Positions 45,809 to 55,643 of a stretch of 64,000 bases of DNA are shown here, piece after piece. The notes under the pieces were generated by a model that saw only the letters and a list, made by a program, of their open reading frames with translations, ran no database searches and was not told the DNA's origin. The stretch lies in the NCBI GenBank assembly GCA_045615885.1, contig JAZLFR010000061.1, positions 62,001 through 126,000 of the forward strand, written 5' to 3'. Origin of the DNA: UBA1765 sp045615885. Its GTDB lineage: Bacteria > Fibrobacterota > Fibrobacteria > Fibrobacterales > Fibrobacteraceae. Numbering within the stretch: position 1 is the stretch's first letter; every line of letters begins with the position of its first letter. The translations under genes were made by a program, and so were the position numbers.

Positions 45809-47842
45809 ATGAACCGTCAAAAAGCCGAAATTAAATTAAAACAGATTTTTGGTTTTGATCATTTCTATAATGACCAATGGTCCGTTATAGAAAAGGTATT
45901 AAACAAGGAACGAGTTCTAGTCATTCAAAAAACAGGATTTGGAAAATCCTTGTGCTATCAGTTCCCGGCAACGCAATTTGATGGGCTGACAATCGTTTTT
46001 TCTCCACTAATAGCCTTGATGCGAGATCAGGTCGCGTCCCTAAATAAAAGAGGGATTGCAGCAAGGTGTATCAATTCTAATCAATCGCAAGAAGAAAACG
46101 ACGCAATAATTGAGCTGGCAAAAAAAGGTGAACTAAAGATTCTTTATATCGCTCCGGAACGTCAGGGAAGTTCGTCTTGGCAAGAAGGCGTTCGTCAAAT
46201 GAAAGTTTCCATGGTAGTTGTTGACGAGGCTCATTGTATTTCTCAGTGGGGACATGATTTCCGTCCAGATTTTAGGCGAATCGTGGACCTTGTAAAAATC
46301 TTACCTATCGATGTTCCTGTATTGGCTGTTACGGCTACTGCAACACAGCGCGTTCAAGACGACATTCAAGAACAGATTGGTAACGGAATGTCTGTAATTC
46401 GAGGAAATCTCCTTCGCGAGAATCTGCGATTGTTTGTTGTAAAGGTCAAATCAGAAAGTGAAAAGAAAATTCATATTGCAGAATATTTAAAAAGTTGCAA
46501 CGGTTCAGGCTTGATTTATACAGGAACGCGAGTAAACACGGCAATATACGCAGACTGGCTTAATTATGTAGGCATTAATGCCGCCATGTATAACGGATCT
46601 CTTGAAGCAGAGGCTCGTGTTGAAATTGAAAAAGGGCTCCAGGAAAATCGTTGGAAGGCGATTGTATCAACAAATGCTCTTGGAATGGGTGTTGACAAAC
46701 CCGACATCCGCTTTATCATTCATACGCAGATGCCACAATCTCCAATACATTACTACCAGGAAATCGGTAGAGCTGGGAGAGACGGGCTGCCTGCAGATGT
46801 CATTTTGTTTTATAACGAAACTCTTGCCGACGATGGCGTCCCCTTTGATGAGATGCTTCCCAGGAGCTTTATAAACAACGCAAAACCTAAAATATCAGAA
46901 TATGAAGCAGTAATCAACTTGTTAAAAAATGAAGCTCTTGGCGAAAAAGGGGTTATGGAAAGGCTGAACATGAAGCAAACCCCTGTTCGTACAATTCTTG
47001 CCGATCTCATAGAGCAGGGAATCGCCGTAAAGGATGCTAAAAACAAGTATGAATACAAATTTGGCGCTCCTATGCTGGATTCTAAGTCCTTTGAATCGCT
47101 AAGAAAAGCGAAATTAAAAGACTTGGACGCAATGCGCGGCTACATAGAAACTACGGAGCCGCGAATGGACTATTTGCGCCGTTATCTTGGTGACAAAATA
47201 GATTCTCCATCAAGTAATTGTGATAATACAAATTTGAAAGATAGTCTGAGTTATTTTGCCCAGAGCAACCTGTGGGACGATCTCAAAAAGTTTAAAAACG
47301 ACCGATATCAGGAATTAACTCCCAAAAAGACTTCATCTTTGGATGTTGGTTTTGCCTTGGACAACTACATTCAAGAGGAAGGCGAAATCGGTCAAATTTT
47401 GCATCGCTGTAAATACGAAAATGGCGGTGAATTTCCTGATGATCTGGTTAAGCGAATGTCTCGAATGATACAACGTAAATTTTCATCGGAAACATTTGAT
47501 TTCATGCTCTATGTACCCCCAACAATTTCTGGGGATTTAGTCAAAAATTTTGCAGAAAAGCTTTCTATAAGGCAGAATATTCGTCTCTGCCATGATTTGA
47601 AGAAAAATAGGGAAACAGAACCTCAGAAGATTCCTCAAAATTCCATTTTGAAAAAGAAGAATGTTCTGGGTGCATTCGCATTTGAACACGCTGAAGTTCT
47701 AGCTGATAAAAACATTCTTCTGCTAGACGATATTTATGACAGTGGGGCGACCTTGAATGAAATTGCTAAAATGTTGAAAGAAAATGGCGCAAAGAAAGTG
47801 ACTCCTATTGTGATAGCGAAAACTGTCGGAGGTGATTTATGA
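45809..47842 (+). CDS. RecQ-like helicase fused to ComF-type phosphoribosyltransferase
   Basis: 677 residues from ATG 45809 (GGAGG site). Residues 1-340 are a RecQ-family SF2 core: Walker A QKTGFGKSLCYQ (near 40), VVVDEAHCISQWGHDFRPDF, AVTATAT, NALGMGVDKPDIR and QEIGRAGRDG. A winged-helix-like part follows, then a RecQ zinc region in which all but one Cys are lost (PRMDYLRRYLGDK, SSNCDNTN). The C-terminal about 130 residues resemble ComFC: KNVLGAFAF then PRPP motif NILLLDDIYDSGATLNEI (about 635-652). Its stop overlaps the DprA-like start. Confidence 0.85.
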   Translation: MNRQKAEIKLKQIFGFDHFYNDQWSVIEKVLNKERVLVIQKTGFGKSLCYQFPATQFDGLTIVFSPLIALMRDQVASLNKRGIAARCINSNQSQEENDAIIELAKKGELKILYIAPERQGSSSWQEGVRQMKVSMVVVDEAHCISQWGHDFRPDFRRIVDLVKILPIDVPVLAVTATATQRVQDDIQEQIGNGMSVIRGNLLRENLRLFVVKVKSESEKKIHIAEYLKSCNGSGLIYTGTRVNTAIYADWLNYVGINAAMYNGSLEAEARVEIEKGLQENRWKAIVSTNALGMGVDKPDIRFIIHTQMPQSPIHYYQEIGRAGRDGLPADVILFYNETLADDGVPFDEMLPRSFINNAKPKISEYEAVINLLKNEALGEKGVMERLNMKQTPVRTILADLIEQGIAVKDAKNKYEYKFGAPMLDSKSFESLRKAKLKDLDAMRGYIETTEPRMDYLRRYLGDKIDSPSSNCDNTNLKDSLSYFAQSNLWDDLKKFKNDRYQELTPKKTSSLDVGFALDNYIQEEGEIGQILHRCKYENGGEFPDDLVKRMSRMIQRKFSSETFDFMLYVPPTISGDLVKNFAEKLSIRQNIRLCHDLKKNRETEPQKIPQNSILKKKNVLGAFAFEHAEVLADKNILLLDDIYDSGATLNEIAKMLKENGAKKVTPIVIAKTVGGDL

Positions 47843-48837
47843 ACAACATGAATGAATTAGCATATTGGATGACCCTTGCTCATGCGGCTGTAAAAACTTC
47901 TGTAAAGAACGACATTTTGATAAAATGCTTTAACGCCCAAAAAAGTGTCATTGATTTCTTTTCAATGAATGAACAGGATTGGAATGCTGTATTTGGATTG
48001 GACATTGCTGATATTGATGCTCTTTTAAGGGCCAAGGAGATGCTCCCAAACAATGCTTTTACTGCAGAAGATCTACTGAATCAAGGCTATTCCCTGATTC
48101 CTTCAACATCGCCTAAATTTCCGGAACTGTTGAAAAAAAATCTTCGAAAAACGGGATGTCCCGTTCTCCTGTACGCCAAGGGAAATATTGAATTACTGAA
48201 CCAGCCATCTGTTGCTGTTGTTGGTGCTCGTTCTGCAGGAGAAATATCCCTTGATTTCACAAAAAAAATTTCTGCCAAGTTAGCTTCAGACGGCAAGGTT
48301 ATTGTGAGCGGCTTTGCGAAGGGCGTTGATAGAGAGGCTCTTGATGCCGCAGTGACTGCAGGTGGTTCCAGCATCATTGTCTTGCCTCAGGGGATATCTA
48401 CTTTTTCTACAGGATTTAAGCAATATTACAAGCAAATTGTTGAAGGCAAGGTACTCGTTGTTAGCGCTTATGCACCCAAGGTTCCTTGGTCAACACGTTT
48501 GGCCATGGACAGAAACAACTTGATTTATGGTATGGCTAGCGAAATCTATGTTGCAGAATCCAATGAAGGTGGAGGAACCTGGTCTGGCGTAGTAAACGGC
48601 CTTAAACGTGGATGCAAAATCTATGTCCGTAAGCCGAATGAAGGTGAGAAAAACGCCAACCAGCTCCTGATTGAAAAAGGCTGCAGCGCAATAGTTCTAA
48701 ATAATGAAAAACTGATAGAATACCCAACCGTCGCTCCCCAAATGCTTACTGCTAGCGATTCGAAGGCATCCTATAACGCATCAAGAAAGAATGACCTGGT
48801 TCTTGATTTGTTTGAAAACCAAACTCACGGAAATTAA
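47839..48837 (+). CDS. DprA/Smf-like DNA-processing protein
   Basis: 332 residues. The Rossmann-type DprA core is clear: PSVAVVGARSAGEISLDFT, VIVSGFAKGVDREALDAAVTAGG, SIIVLPQGI, and W..RLAMDRNNLIYGMASEIYVAES...GGGTW. The N-terminal 80 residues are helical; the C-terminal winged helix of typical DprA is short or absent. DprA loads RecA on incoming single-stranded DNA in transformation; as part of an hsd operon beside a RecQ-ComF fusion it is more likely a defence or DNA-sensing role, which is inference. Confidence 0.88.
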   Translation: MNNMNELAYWMTLAHAAVKTSVKNDILIKCFNAQKSVIDFFSMNEQDWNAVFGLDIADIDALLRAKEMLPNNAFTAEDLLNQGYSLIPSTSPKFPELLKKNLRKTGCPVLLYAKGNIELLNQPSVAVVGARSAGEISLDFTKKISAKLASDGKVIVSGFAKGVDREALDAAVTAGGSSIIVLPQGISTFSTGFKQYYKQIVEGKVLVVSAYAPKVPWSTRLAMDRNNLIYGMASEIYVAESNEGGGTWSGVVNGLKRGCKIYVRKPNEGEKNANQLLIEKGCSAIVLNNEKLIEYPTVAPQMLTASDSKASYNASRKNDLVLDLFENQTHGN

Positions 48838-48851
48838 GCGGTAGGGTCCCC

Positions 48852-50297
48852 ATGAACTTTAAAGACCTAGAAAGACTGATTTCGCAAGATGAAACAAAAT
48901 CCCTGGAATTGAAAAAATCTACTGGGGAGCTGAAGGAAGGAATGCGCTCGGCCTGTGCGTTCCTGAACTCTGATGGTGGAATTCTTGTATTCGGCGTTTC
49001 TCCGTCTTTAAAAATTATCGGGCAAATCGTGAATGAGTCCACCCGTCGTGACGTGGCTCAAATAATGTCTGGAATTGAACCTGCCGTTAATCCTGTTGTG
49101 GAATACATTGATATTCCCGGAAAACCAGGATTTCAGGCTATAGTTTTAAAGTTTAATCCGTGGGTGTATGGCACAAGACCATACACGTTTCAAGGCAAGC
49201 CCTATTATAGGGTGGAAAGCGTGACTAAGGTGATGCCTCGCGATTTGTTTGACGAAAGAATCATGCAGAATCGCCCGAGGAAATATGCCTGGGAAATGCA
49301 GCCCGCCGAAAACATCCGTATCGAAGATCTTGACGAAGGCCGAATCAGAGGCGCAGTCCGTGTTGGCGTGGAAGGTGGACGCATTTCAGAAATGTCCCTC
49401 CACGCATCTCTCGAAGAAATCCTGGAGAAATGGGAACTGCTCGAAAATGGCGTTTTGAACAACGCTGCAGCCGTGCTGTTCTCTAAAAAGAAAACCCGAG
49501 ATTTCGAACTGAGAATGGCGCGCTTTCGCGGAACAGACAAGCTCCACTTCATAGACAATCAACGGGTACACGGGAACTTTTACGAACTGATGGATGCTGG
49601 GATGGCTTTTTTCTTTAAGCATCTATCTCTTAGCGGCGAAATTACAGGCTGGTACAGAGAAGAACATTTGGATATTCCAGTAGCGGCATTGCGCGAAGCC
49701 TTGATCAACGCCATTTGCCATCGCGACTACGAAAAATACCAATGCTCCATCGGCATCGCCATTTACGACGATCGTATCGAAATAGAAAGCCCGGGACTGC
49801 TCCCGAGAGAATTGACTCCAGAAAGCATAAAGTTGCCGCATAGGTCCTACCCAAGAAACATCACCTTGGCGTCTGTATTGTACAGCACCATGGTTTTGGA
49901 AAACTGGGGCTCTGGAGTAAAGCGCATCATGGACGCCTGCAAGGCCGAAGGCGCCGAAGAACCTAGCTGGTTCGAAGAAACTGGATTTGTGGTAGTTTCG
50001 TTCCCGTTCAACAAGCTAAACGGCGTTGAAATCAAAAAATCGGACGAAAATTCTCGAAATGTCCTCCAAAATGTCCTCCAAAATGTCCCTCAAAATGTCC
50101 CTCAAAAAACAAGGAATCGTTTGATCGGAATAATGCAGGAAATACAAACGAATAATGCCGTGCCAAGAGACGCTCTGGCAGCACGATTTGATGTGACCGT
50201 CAAGACAATCATGCGCGATTTAAAGTTAATCGGCATTAAATGGGAAGGTCCTTCAAAGACAGGACATTGGATTAAAAAAGAGAAAGAAGGAGAATAA
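48852..50297 (+). CDS. AlbA_2/HATPase_c_4 ATP-binding protein with winged helix
   Basis: 481 residues. N-terminal AlbA_2 (Schlafen-like) domain (ETKSLELKKST, FLNSDGGILVFGV, about 1-130), then a GHKL-type HATPase_c_4 domain (LREALINAICHRDY, IGIAIYDDRIEIESPG, ENWGSGVKRIMDAC), then a linker of four 4-residue repeats (NVLQ NVLQ NVPQ NVPQ) and a C-terminal winged helix (DALAARFDVTVKTIMRDLK). Such proteins are common accessory genes within type I restriction loci; they may act as regulators or sensors. It lies 14 bases after the DprA-like gene and 2 bases before hsdS. Confidence 0.85.
   Translation: MNFKDLERLISQDETKSLELKKSTGELKEGMRSACAFLNSDGGILVFGVSPSLKIIGQIVNESTRRDVAQIMSGIEPAVNPVVEYIDIPGKPGFQAIVLKFNPWVYGTRPYTFQGKPYYRVESVTKVMPRDLFDERIMQNRPRKYAWEMQPAENIRIEDLDEGRIRGAVRVGVEGGRISEMSLHASLEEILEKWELLENGVLNNAAAVLFSKKKTRDFELRMARFRGTDKLHFIDNQRVHGNFYELMDAGMAFFFKHLSLSGEITGWYREEHLDIPVAALREALINAICHRDYEKYQCSIGIAIYDDRIEIESPGLLPRELTPESIKLPHRSYPRNITLASVLYSTMVLENWGSGVKRIMDACKAEGAEEPSWFEETGFVVVSFPFNKLNGVEIKKSDENSRNVLQNVLQNVPQNVPQKTRNRLIGIMQEIQTNNAVPRDALAARFDVTVKTIMRDLKLIGIKWEGPSKTGHWIKKEKEGE
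50057..50104 (+). repeat. Four tandem 12-bp repeats in the AlbA gene
   Basis: AAATGTCCTCCA twice then AAATGTCCCTCA twice, in frame, coding NVLQ/NVPQ. As the unit is 12 bases, copy-number changes keep the frame and alter linker length. Confidence 0.9.
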
Positions 50298-50299
50298 AG

Positions 50300-51496
50300 A
50301 TGGTGTTGCCTAGTGGATGGAAAGAAGTGAAGTTGGGAGATGTTGCAAAAGTAACATCTGGCGGGACTCCTCTAAGATCAGTTGCAGAATATTGGAATGG
50401 AAATGTTCCTTGGGTAAAAACTGCCCAAATTCAAAATAGCCATATAGCATTAAATCAAGTAGATGAGTATATAACAGAATTAGGCGTTTCTGAATCCTCC
50501 GCAAAAATCATTCCTGCGGGGACTCTACTTATGGCAATGTATGGTCAGGGAAAAACAAGGGGCCAAGTTGCTATTCTTGATTTTCCGGCGGCAATAAATC
50601 AAGCTTGTGCAGCATTCAATTTGGATAAAACACAAGTTGCCAGAGACTATTTATATCAATATTTTTTATTCAGTTACGAAGACCTGAGAGCAGTAAGCAA
50701 TAGTGGAGGTCAACAAAATTTAAGTGCCGACCTTATAAAAAAATTTACGGTGACTTTACCACCTCTTGCGGAACAGAAAAAGATTGCCGAGACTCTTTCT
50801 GTTTGGGATTCCGCCATTGAAAAAATGGAGAAGTTGGTGGCGCTTCAAAATAGAAGATTTCAACAAATGTTAAAGAAACATATTGTTGAAAAAAATGATG
50901 ATGGAGTATGGGATACTTGCCGCATAGGCGATCTTTTTGATGCCGTAACAAGAAAAAATAAAGAAAATTGTAAAAATGTGCTGACATCTTCTGCGCAGCT
51001 AGGTTTGGTAAATCAGCAAGAGTATTACAAGAAAAGTGTTTCTGCTTTAGATGTTACAGGTTATTATTTGTTAAAGAATGGCGAATTTGCGTATAATAGA
51101 AGTTCTTCCACAGGTTATCCATTTGGTGTTGTAAAACGTTTGGATAGGTATGAAACCGGAGTGTTATCCACATTATACCTATGTATGGGTATAAAAAACG
51201 AAAAAAAATGCTACTCAGATTTTTTTGTCTACCTATTTGAATCCGGTTGTCTGGAAAAACAGCTGTCTTTGATTTGTCGAGAGGGCGCTAGAAATCATGG
51301 TCTTTTGAATGTTTCCAAAGAAGATTTCTTTAATATGTCAGTGCCTATTCCATCTTTGGATGAACAAAAAAGAATTGCAGAGTTTATGCTTGCAAATGAA
51401 AAAGAACTATCTCTTCTCAAACAGCAACTCGCTTTATACAAAAAGCAAAAACAAGGCTTAATGCAGAAACTTCTCACCGGCGAATGGCGTGTATAA
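50300..51496 (+). CDS. hsdS: Type I restriction specificity subunit (two TRDs)
   Basis: 398 residues. TRD1 begins LPSGWKEVKLGDVAKVTSGGTP and ends with the coiled region LPPLAEQKKIAETLSVWDSAIEKMEKL; TRD2 begins DTCRIGDLFDAVTRKN and ends IPSLDEQKRIAEFMLANEKELSLLKQQLALYKKQKQG. This defines the bipartite DNA target. The presence of a second, half-length hsdS in the operon allows alternative specificities. Confidence 0.93.
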   Translation: MVLPSGWKEVKLGDVAKVTSGGTPLRSVAEYWNGNVPWVKTAQIQNSHIALNQVDEYITELGVSESSAKIIPAGTLLMAMYGQGKTRGQVAILDFPAAINQACAAFNLDKTQVARDYLYQYFLFSYEDLRAVSNSGGQQNLSADLIKKFTVTLPPLAEQKKIAETLSVWDSAIEKMEKLVALQNRRFQQMLKKHIVEKNDDGVWDTCRIGDLFDAVTRKNKENCKNVLTSSAQLGLVNQQEYYKKSVSALDVTGYYLLKNGEFAYNRSSSTGYPFGVVKRLDRYETGVLSTLYLCMGIKNEKKCYSDFFVYLFESGCLEKQLSLICREGARNHGLLNVSKEDFFNMSVPIPSLDEQKRIAEFMLANEKELSLLKQQLALYKKQKQGLMQKLLTGEWRV

Positions 51497-51552
51497 CGGC
51501 GGAATAAATGGCACATTATTTGGCTTGCTAAATAAAGGAAAGGTCTAAAATT

Positions 51553-52392
51553 TTGAAAAGTACAGAAATAAAAAATCTTTTTGAACAATTTGAAAATGCC
51601 TCACAGATTGTTGGAAACATTGCTTGTTGGAGTGCTCGTAATTTACAAGGTCTTTTAGGCTATTCAAAGTGGGAAAATTTCAATAAGGTTATTGATAAGG
51701 CTAAGGACGCTTGTAACGGAGCTGGTCAGAATATCGCTGATCACTTTCCTGACGTCAGGAAGGTGATAGAAGCCGGTAAAGGAGCTCAGCACGAAATTTC
51801 GGATATTTTGTTAACGCGCTACGCCTGTTATTTAATCGCGCAAAATGGAGATCCGAAGAAAACCGAGATTTCCTTTGCACAAACCTATTTTGCTGTTCAA
51901 ACTCGTAAAGCTGAATTAGTTGAACAAAGAATTCGTGAAATAGAACGCATAAAGGCTCGTGATAAACTTGCCCAAACAGAAAAGAATTTGTCGGGTGTCT
52001 TGTATGAACGAGGGGTTGACGAAAAAGGTTTTGCAATCATTAGGTCTAGAGGAGATCAGGCTCTATTTTCTTTGAACACAACACAATTAAAGAAAAAGAT
52101 GAATGTTCCTTTAAGTCGAGCTGTCGCGGATTTCCTTCCAACAGTAAGTATAAAGGCAAAAGATCTTGCTGCAGAAATGACCAGTGTGAATGTTCAAGCA
52201 AAAAACTTATATGGCGAACAATCTATAGGAACTGAACATGTTGATAATAACAAAGCTGTTCGAAGAATGCTTCTTGATCGAGGTATAATTCCTGAAAATT
52301 TGCCACCTGCAGAAGATGTAAAGAAGTTGGAACGTCGTTTAAAGAAGAACGAAAAAGAAGAAAGCGCCTTACTGCCTCAAAATAAAAAGTGA
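51553..52392 (+). CDS. DinD-like DNA-damage-inducible protein D
   Basis: 279 residues. It starts with TTG at 51553 after AAAGG; no ATG lies upstream in frame. The core W.ARNLQGLLGYSKWENFNKVIDKAKDAC, DILLTRYACYLIAQNGDP and IAFAQTYFAVQTRKAE-like segments identify DinD, which in E. coli inhibits RecA-mediated strand exchange and is SOS induced. Bro-N-type N-terminal fold. DinD genes are frequent within type I restriction loci. Lies between hsdS and hsdR. Confidence 0.88.
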   Translation: MKSTEIKNLFEQFENASQIVGNIACWSARNLQGLLGYSKWENFNKVIDKAKDACNGAGQNIADHFPDVRKVIEAGKGAQHEISDILLTRYACYLIAQNGDPKKTEISFAQTYFAVQTRKAELVEQRIREIERIKARDKLAQTEKNLSGVLYERGVDEKGFAIIRSRGDQALFSLNTTQLKKKMNVPLSRAVADFLPTVSIKAKDLAAEMTSVNVQAKNLYGEQSIGTEHVDNNKAVRRMLLDRGIIPENLPPAEDVKKLERRLKKNEKEESALLPQNKK

Positions 52393-52412
52393 CCTGAATT
52401 TTTGAGAAAATT

Positions 52413-55400
52413 ATGAACACTCCAGAACTTGATTACAAAGAGATTCCTACGTCGCAGATTCCTGCGATGCGTTTGCTTGCGAATTTGGGCTATAAGATTT
52501 TGACTCCTGCAGAAGTCAATTTGCAACGCAAGGGGAAGCTGACGAATGTTCTTCTTGAAGATATTCTAATGTCCCAACTGCGCAAGCTGAATTCCTTTAC
52601 CCATAAGGGAGTCAAGCATGACTTTAGCGAAGAGAACCTGCGCAACGCAATGCTCAAGCTAAAGAATCTGCAGTTCGATGGTCTTGTTCGTACGAACCTG
52701 AAAGTTTATGATATGCTGACTCTGCCCCAGTCCGAAGAAGAATCGGTGGAAGGCGATAAGCGTAGTTACAATATTCGCTATGTTGACTGGCAGGAACCCG
52801 AAAACAATGTTTTCCATGCCGTTGCGGAATATTCCGTAGAGCGTTCCAAGTCAACGAAATGTGCAACCCCAGACATCGTTCTCTTTGTAAACGGAATTCC
52901 CTTTGCTGTCATAGAAAATAAATCCCCCGAAGAAGGTATTGGGCAAGGGATTTCTCAAATGCTTCGAAATCAGAGCAAGGATTTTATTCCAGGGCTATTC
53001 ATTTATTGCCAAGCATTGCTTTCCGTCAGCATGAATGATGCAAAATACGCAACAGTGGGAACTCCTGAAAAATTCTGGAGTTATTGGCACGAACTGGAAA
53101 ATAAGGACTCCGAAATAGAAAGATTGGTAAACAAGATCCTTTCGGAAGAGGATGAAGATAGACTTTTTTCTGAACCAAAATTTAAACAATTCCGCAAAAC
53201 CTGTAAGCAGACAAAACGCAAGGTCACCGAACAGGATAAATTGATTTACAGTCTTTGCAAGCCATCCCGCCTGTTGGAAATCGCCTATCGCTACACATTG
53301 TTTGATGAAGGCAAAAAGAAGATTGCCCGTTATCAGCAATTCTTTGTAGTCCGTTCCGCACTTGAACGCATTCAAAATTTTGATAAAGAAGGTAAACGCA
53401 AGGGCGGCCTTGTTTGGCATACGCAAGGTTCGGGCAAGTCTCTTTCCATGGTAATGCTTGCCAAGGGCATTGCACTTACAGCGACATACGATCCGAATAC
53501 AAATATCAAGAACCCTCGCATTATACTTGTAACCGACAGAACCAATCTGGACAAACAGATTTGTGACACCTTTAAACATTGCGGGCTCGATGTAGAAAAG
53601 GCAACCTCTGGCAGGAATCTTTTAGACTTGCTGGGCCCTGATCACTCCGCTGTCGTCACAACCATCATCAACAAGTTTGACAAGGCTCTAAACGTTCGCA
53701 ATTATACGGAGCCTTCTGACAACATTTTCCTTTTGGTGGATGAGGCTCACCGCACTCAATTCAAGAACCTTAATGCTCGCATGAGACAGATGCTCCCTAA
53801 CGCCAGTTACATCGGCTTTACAGGAACCCCGCTGATGAAAAAGGAGAAGAATAACTTTAAAAAGTTTGGCGGCCTCATTGGGCCATCGTACACTATTCGC
53901 CAGGCAAACGAAGATGGCGCCGTGGTGCCTTTGCTTTACGAAGGTCGACATGCAGAATTAAAACAGGACAAGGAAGCGATAGACCTTTGGTTCGAAAGAT
54001 ATACTGCCGGCTTGACGGATAAGCAGAAGGCCGATCTTAAGAAAAAGTACGCCCGTGCAGACATGCTTAACAAGGCTGAACAAGTCATTTATATGCGGGC
54101 CTTTGACATCAGTGAACATTTCCGTACGAACTGGCAGGGAACTCCGTTTAAGGCGCAACTTGTAGCTCCCAATAAAGATACCGCCATTCGCTATCATGAA
54201 TTTTTAGAAGAAATCGGTTATGTTTCATCTGAGGTGATTATTTCGGGCCCAGATGAACGCGAAGGCTACAGCGAGGTCGATGAAGAACCTACTGATCGCG
54301 TGTTCAAGTTCTGGAAAAAAATGATGGAAAAATACGGGTCCGAAGAGAACTATAACAATTCCATTATTGATAGTTTTGATTCCGGTAGTGGTCCTGAAAT
54401 TTTAATTGTATGCGACAAGCTTCTGACTGGCTTTGATGTGGAACGAAATACTGTTTTGTATTTATGCAGAACATTGAAAGAACACACGCTTTTGCAGGCT
54501 ATCGCTCGTGTAAACCGCCTTTTTGAAGAAGACGGCAAAGAGAAGGAATTCGGTTACATCGTTGATTACGCCAATGTTCGAGACGACTTGGATTCTGCTC
54601 TAGCCTTATACGATTCCCTGGAAGGATTTGACCCAGCAGATCTTGAAGGGGCTTTTACCGACATTTCTTCACAAATAGACAAATTGCCCCAGTTGCATTC
54701 TGCTGTTTGGGATATTTTCAAGGGTGTAAAGAACAAGCAAGACCCGGAACAGATGGAACGCCATTTGGCGGATGAAAAACGCCGCAATGATTTCTACAAG
54801 GCCTTGCGTGATTTTGGAAAGTGCTTGAGCATCGCAATATCCTCTCAAAAATTCCTTGAAAAGACACCGAAAAAAGATGTCGATCGTTACCGTCAGGAAT
54901 TCAGAGCGTTTACAAACCTGCGAGTGTCTGTGAAGCATCGTTATGCCGACGATGTTGACTATAGCGAATACGAACCAAAAATCAAGAAACTGCTGGACAC
55001 TCATATCAAATCCAATTCCGTAACGCAAACGCAAGCTCCCACAAACATTCTTGATAAATCTTTCCGCAATGTTCTTTGTGAAAATGAAGCTGGTTACGAT
55101 GCCCGAACCCCGGCTGCCCGCGCTGATGCAATTGCACACGCCTTAAAAAAGTCCATTTCAGAAAAGATGGAAGAGGATCCTGCATTCTACGAGAAATTCT
55201 CCAAGATGATTCAGGATGTTATCGACCTGTTCCTGGCACACAAAATTTCCGATGATGCCTATTTAAAATCCGTAAAAGAATTGCAGGAACAGGAACGGAA
55301 TAAAAAACGCGATGACCTTCCAGAAGAACTGGCTGGTAACGATGACGCAGCAGCATATTACGGCGTGGCTCTGGCAGCATTCAAGAACGGAAACAATTGT

Positions 55401-55643
55401 GATGAACAAGAGGCCAAGCGATGCGCTTTGAAAACAGCGTTGTTTGTTGATGCAACATTTTGTAAAAATCGTAAGGTCCAGTTCTGGGATGATCCTGATG
55501 CGCAGAATCGCGTGAGAGATGAATTAGATAACTTGCTATTTGACGAAATTCAAGTTCGTGAAAGATTTGACTGGTCCAATGATGACATTGATGATTTTGA
55601 AGACAAGATTATGAATGTGGCAAGGCGACGCTCTCATGAATAA
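52413..55643 (+). CDS. hsdR: Type I restriction endonuclease subunit
   Basis: 1076 residues, normal length. Nuclease domain with TPDIVLFVNGIPFAVIENKSP (PD..ExK, about 152-172), SF2 translocase with Walker A HTQGSGKSLSMV (near 336), LLVDEAHRTQ and GFTGTPL, KLLTGFDVERNTVLY, and AIARVNR. A C-terminal helical domain binds HsdM. It translocates and cuts unmethylated DNA. The last 8 bases overlap the YgjP gene. Confidence 0.96.
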   Translation: MNTPELDYKEIPTSQIPAMRLLANLGYKILTPAEVNLQRKGKLTNVLLEDILMSQLRKLNSFTHKGVKHDFSEENLRNAMLKLKNLQFDGLVRTNLKVYDMLTLPQSEEESVEGDKRSYNIRYVDWQEPENNVFHAVAEYSVERSKSTKCATPDIVLFVNGIPFAVIENKSPEEGIGQGISQMLRNQSKDFIPGLFIYCQALLSVSMNDAKYATVGTPEKFWSYWHELENKDSEIERLVNKILSEEDEDRLFSEPKFKQFRKTCKQTKRKVTEQDKLIYSLCKPSRLLEIAYRYTLFDEGKKKIARYQQFFVVRSALERIQNFDKEGKRKGGLVWHTQGSGKSLSMVMLAKGIALTATYDPNTNIKNPRIILVTDRTNLDKQICDTFKHCGLDVEKATSGRNLLDLLGPDHSAVVTTIINKFDKALNVRNYTEPSDNIFLLVDEAHRTQFKNLNARMRQMLPNASYIGFTGTPLMKKEKNNFKKFGGLIGPSYTIRQANEDGAVVPLLYEGRHAELKQDKEAIDLWFERYTAGLTDKQKADLKKKYARADMLNKAEQVIYMRAFDISEHFRTNWQGTPFKAQLVAPNKDTAIRYHEFLEEIGYVSSEVIISGPDEREGYSEVDEEPTDRVFKFWKKMMEKYGSEENYNNSIIDSFDSGSGPEILIVCDKLLTGFDVERNTVLYLCRTLKEHTLLQAIARVNRLFEEDGKEKEFGYIVDYANVRDDLDSALALYDSLEGFDPADLEGAFTDISSQIDKLPQLHSAVWDIFKGVKNKQDPEQMERHLADEKRRNDFYKALRDFGKCLSIAISSQKFLEKTPKKDVDRYRQEFRAFTNLRVSVKHRYADDVDYSEYEPKIKKLLDTHIKSNSVTQTQAPTNILDKSFRNVLCENEAGYDARTPAARADAIAHALKKSISEKMEEDPAFYEKFSKMIQDVIDLFLAHKISDDAYLKSVKELQEQERNKKRDDLPEELAGNDDAAAYYGVALAAFKNGNNCDEQEAKRCALKTALFVDATFCKNRKVQFWDDPDAQNRVRDELDNLLFDEIQVRERFDWSNDDIDDFEDKIMNVARRRSHE

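Noticed and set aside
47839..48837. Natural competence gene cluster
   Set aside because: DprA and a ComF domain are present, but no comE or pilus assembly genes are close, and both lie within an hsd operon.
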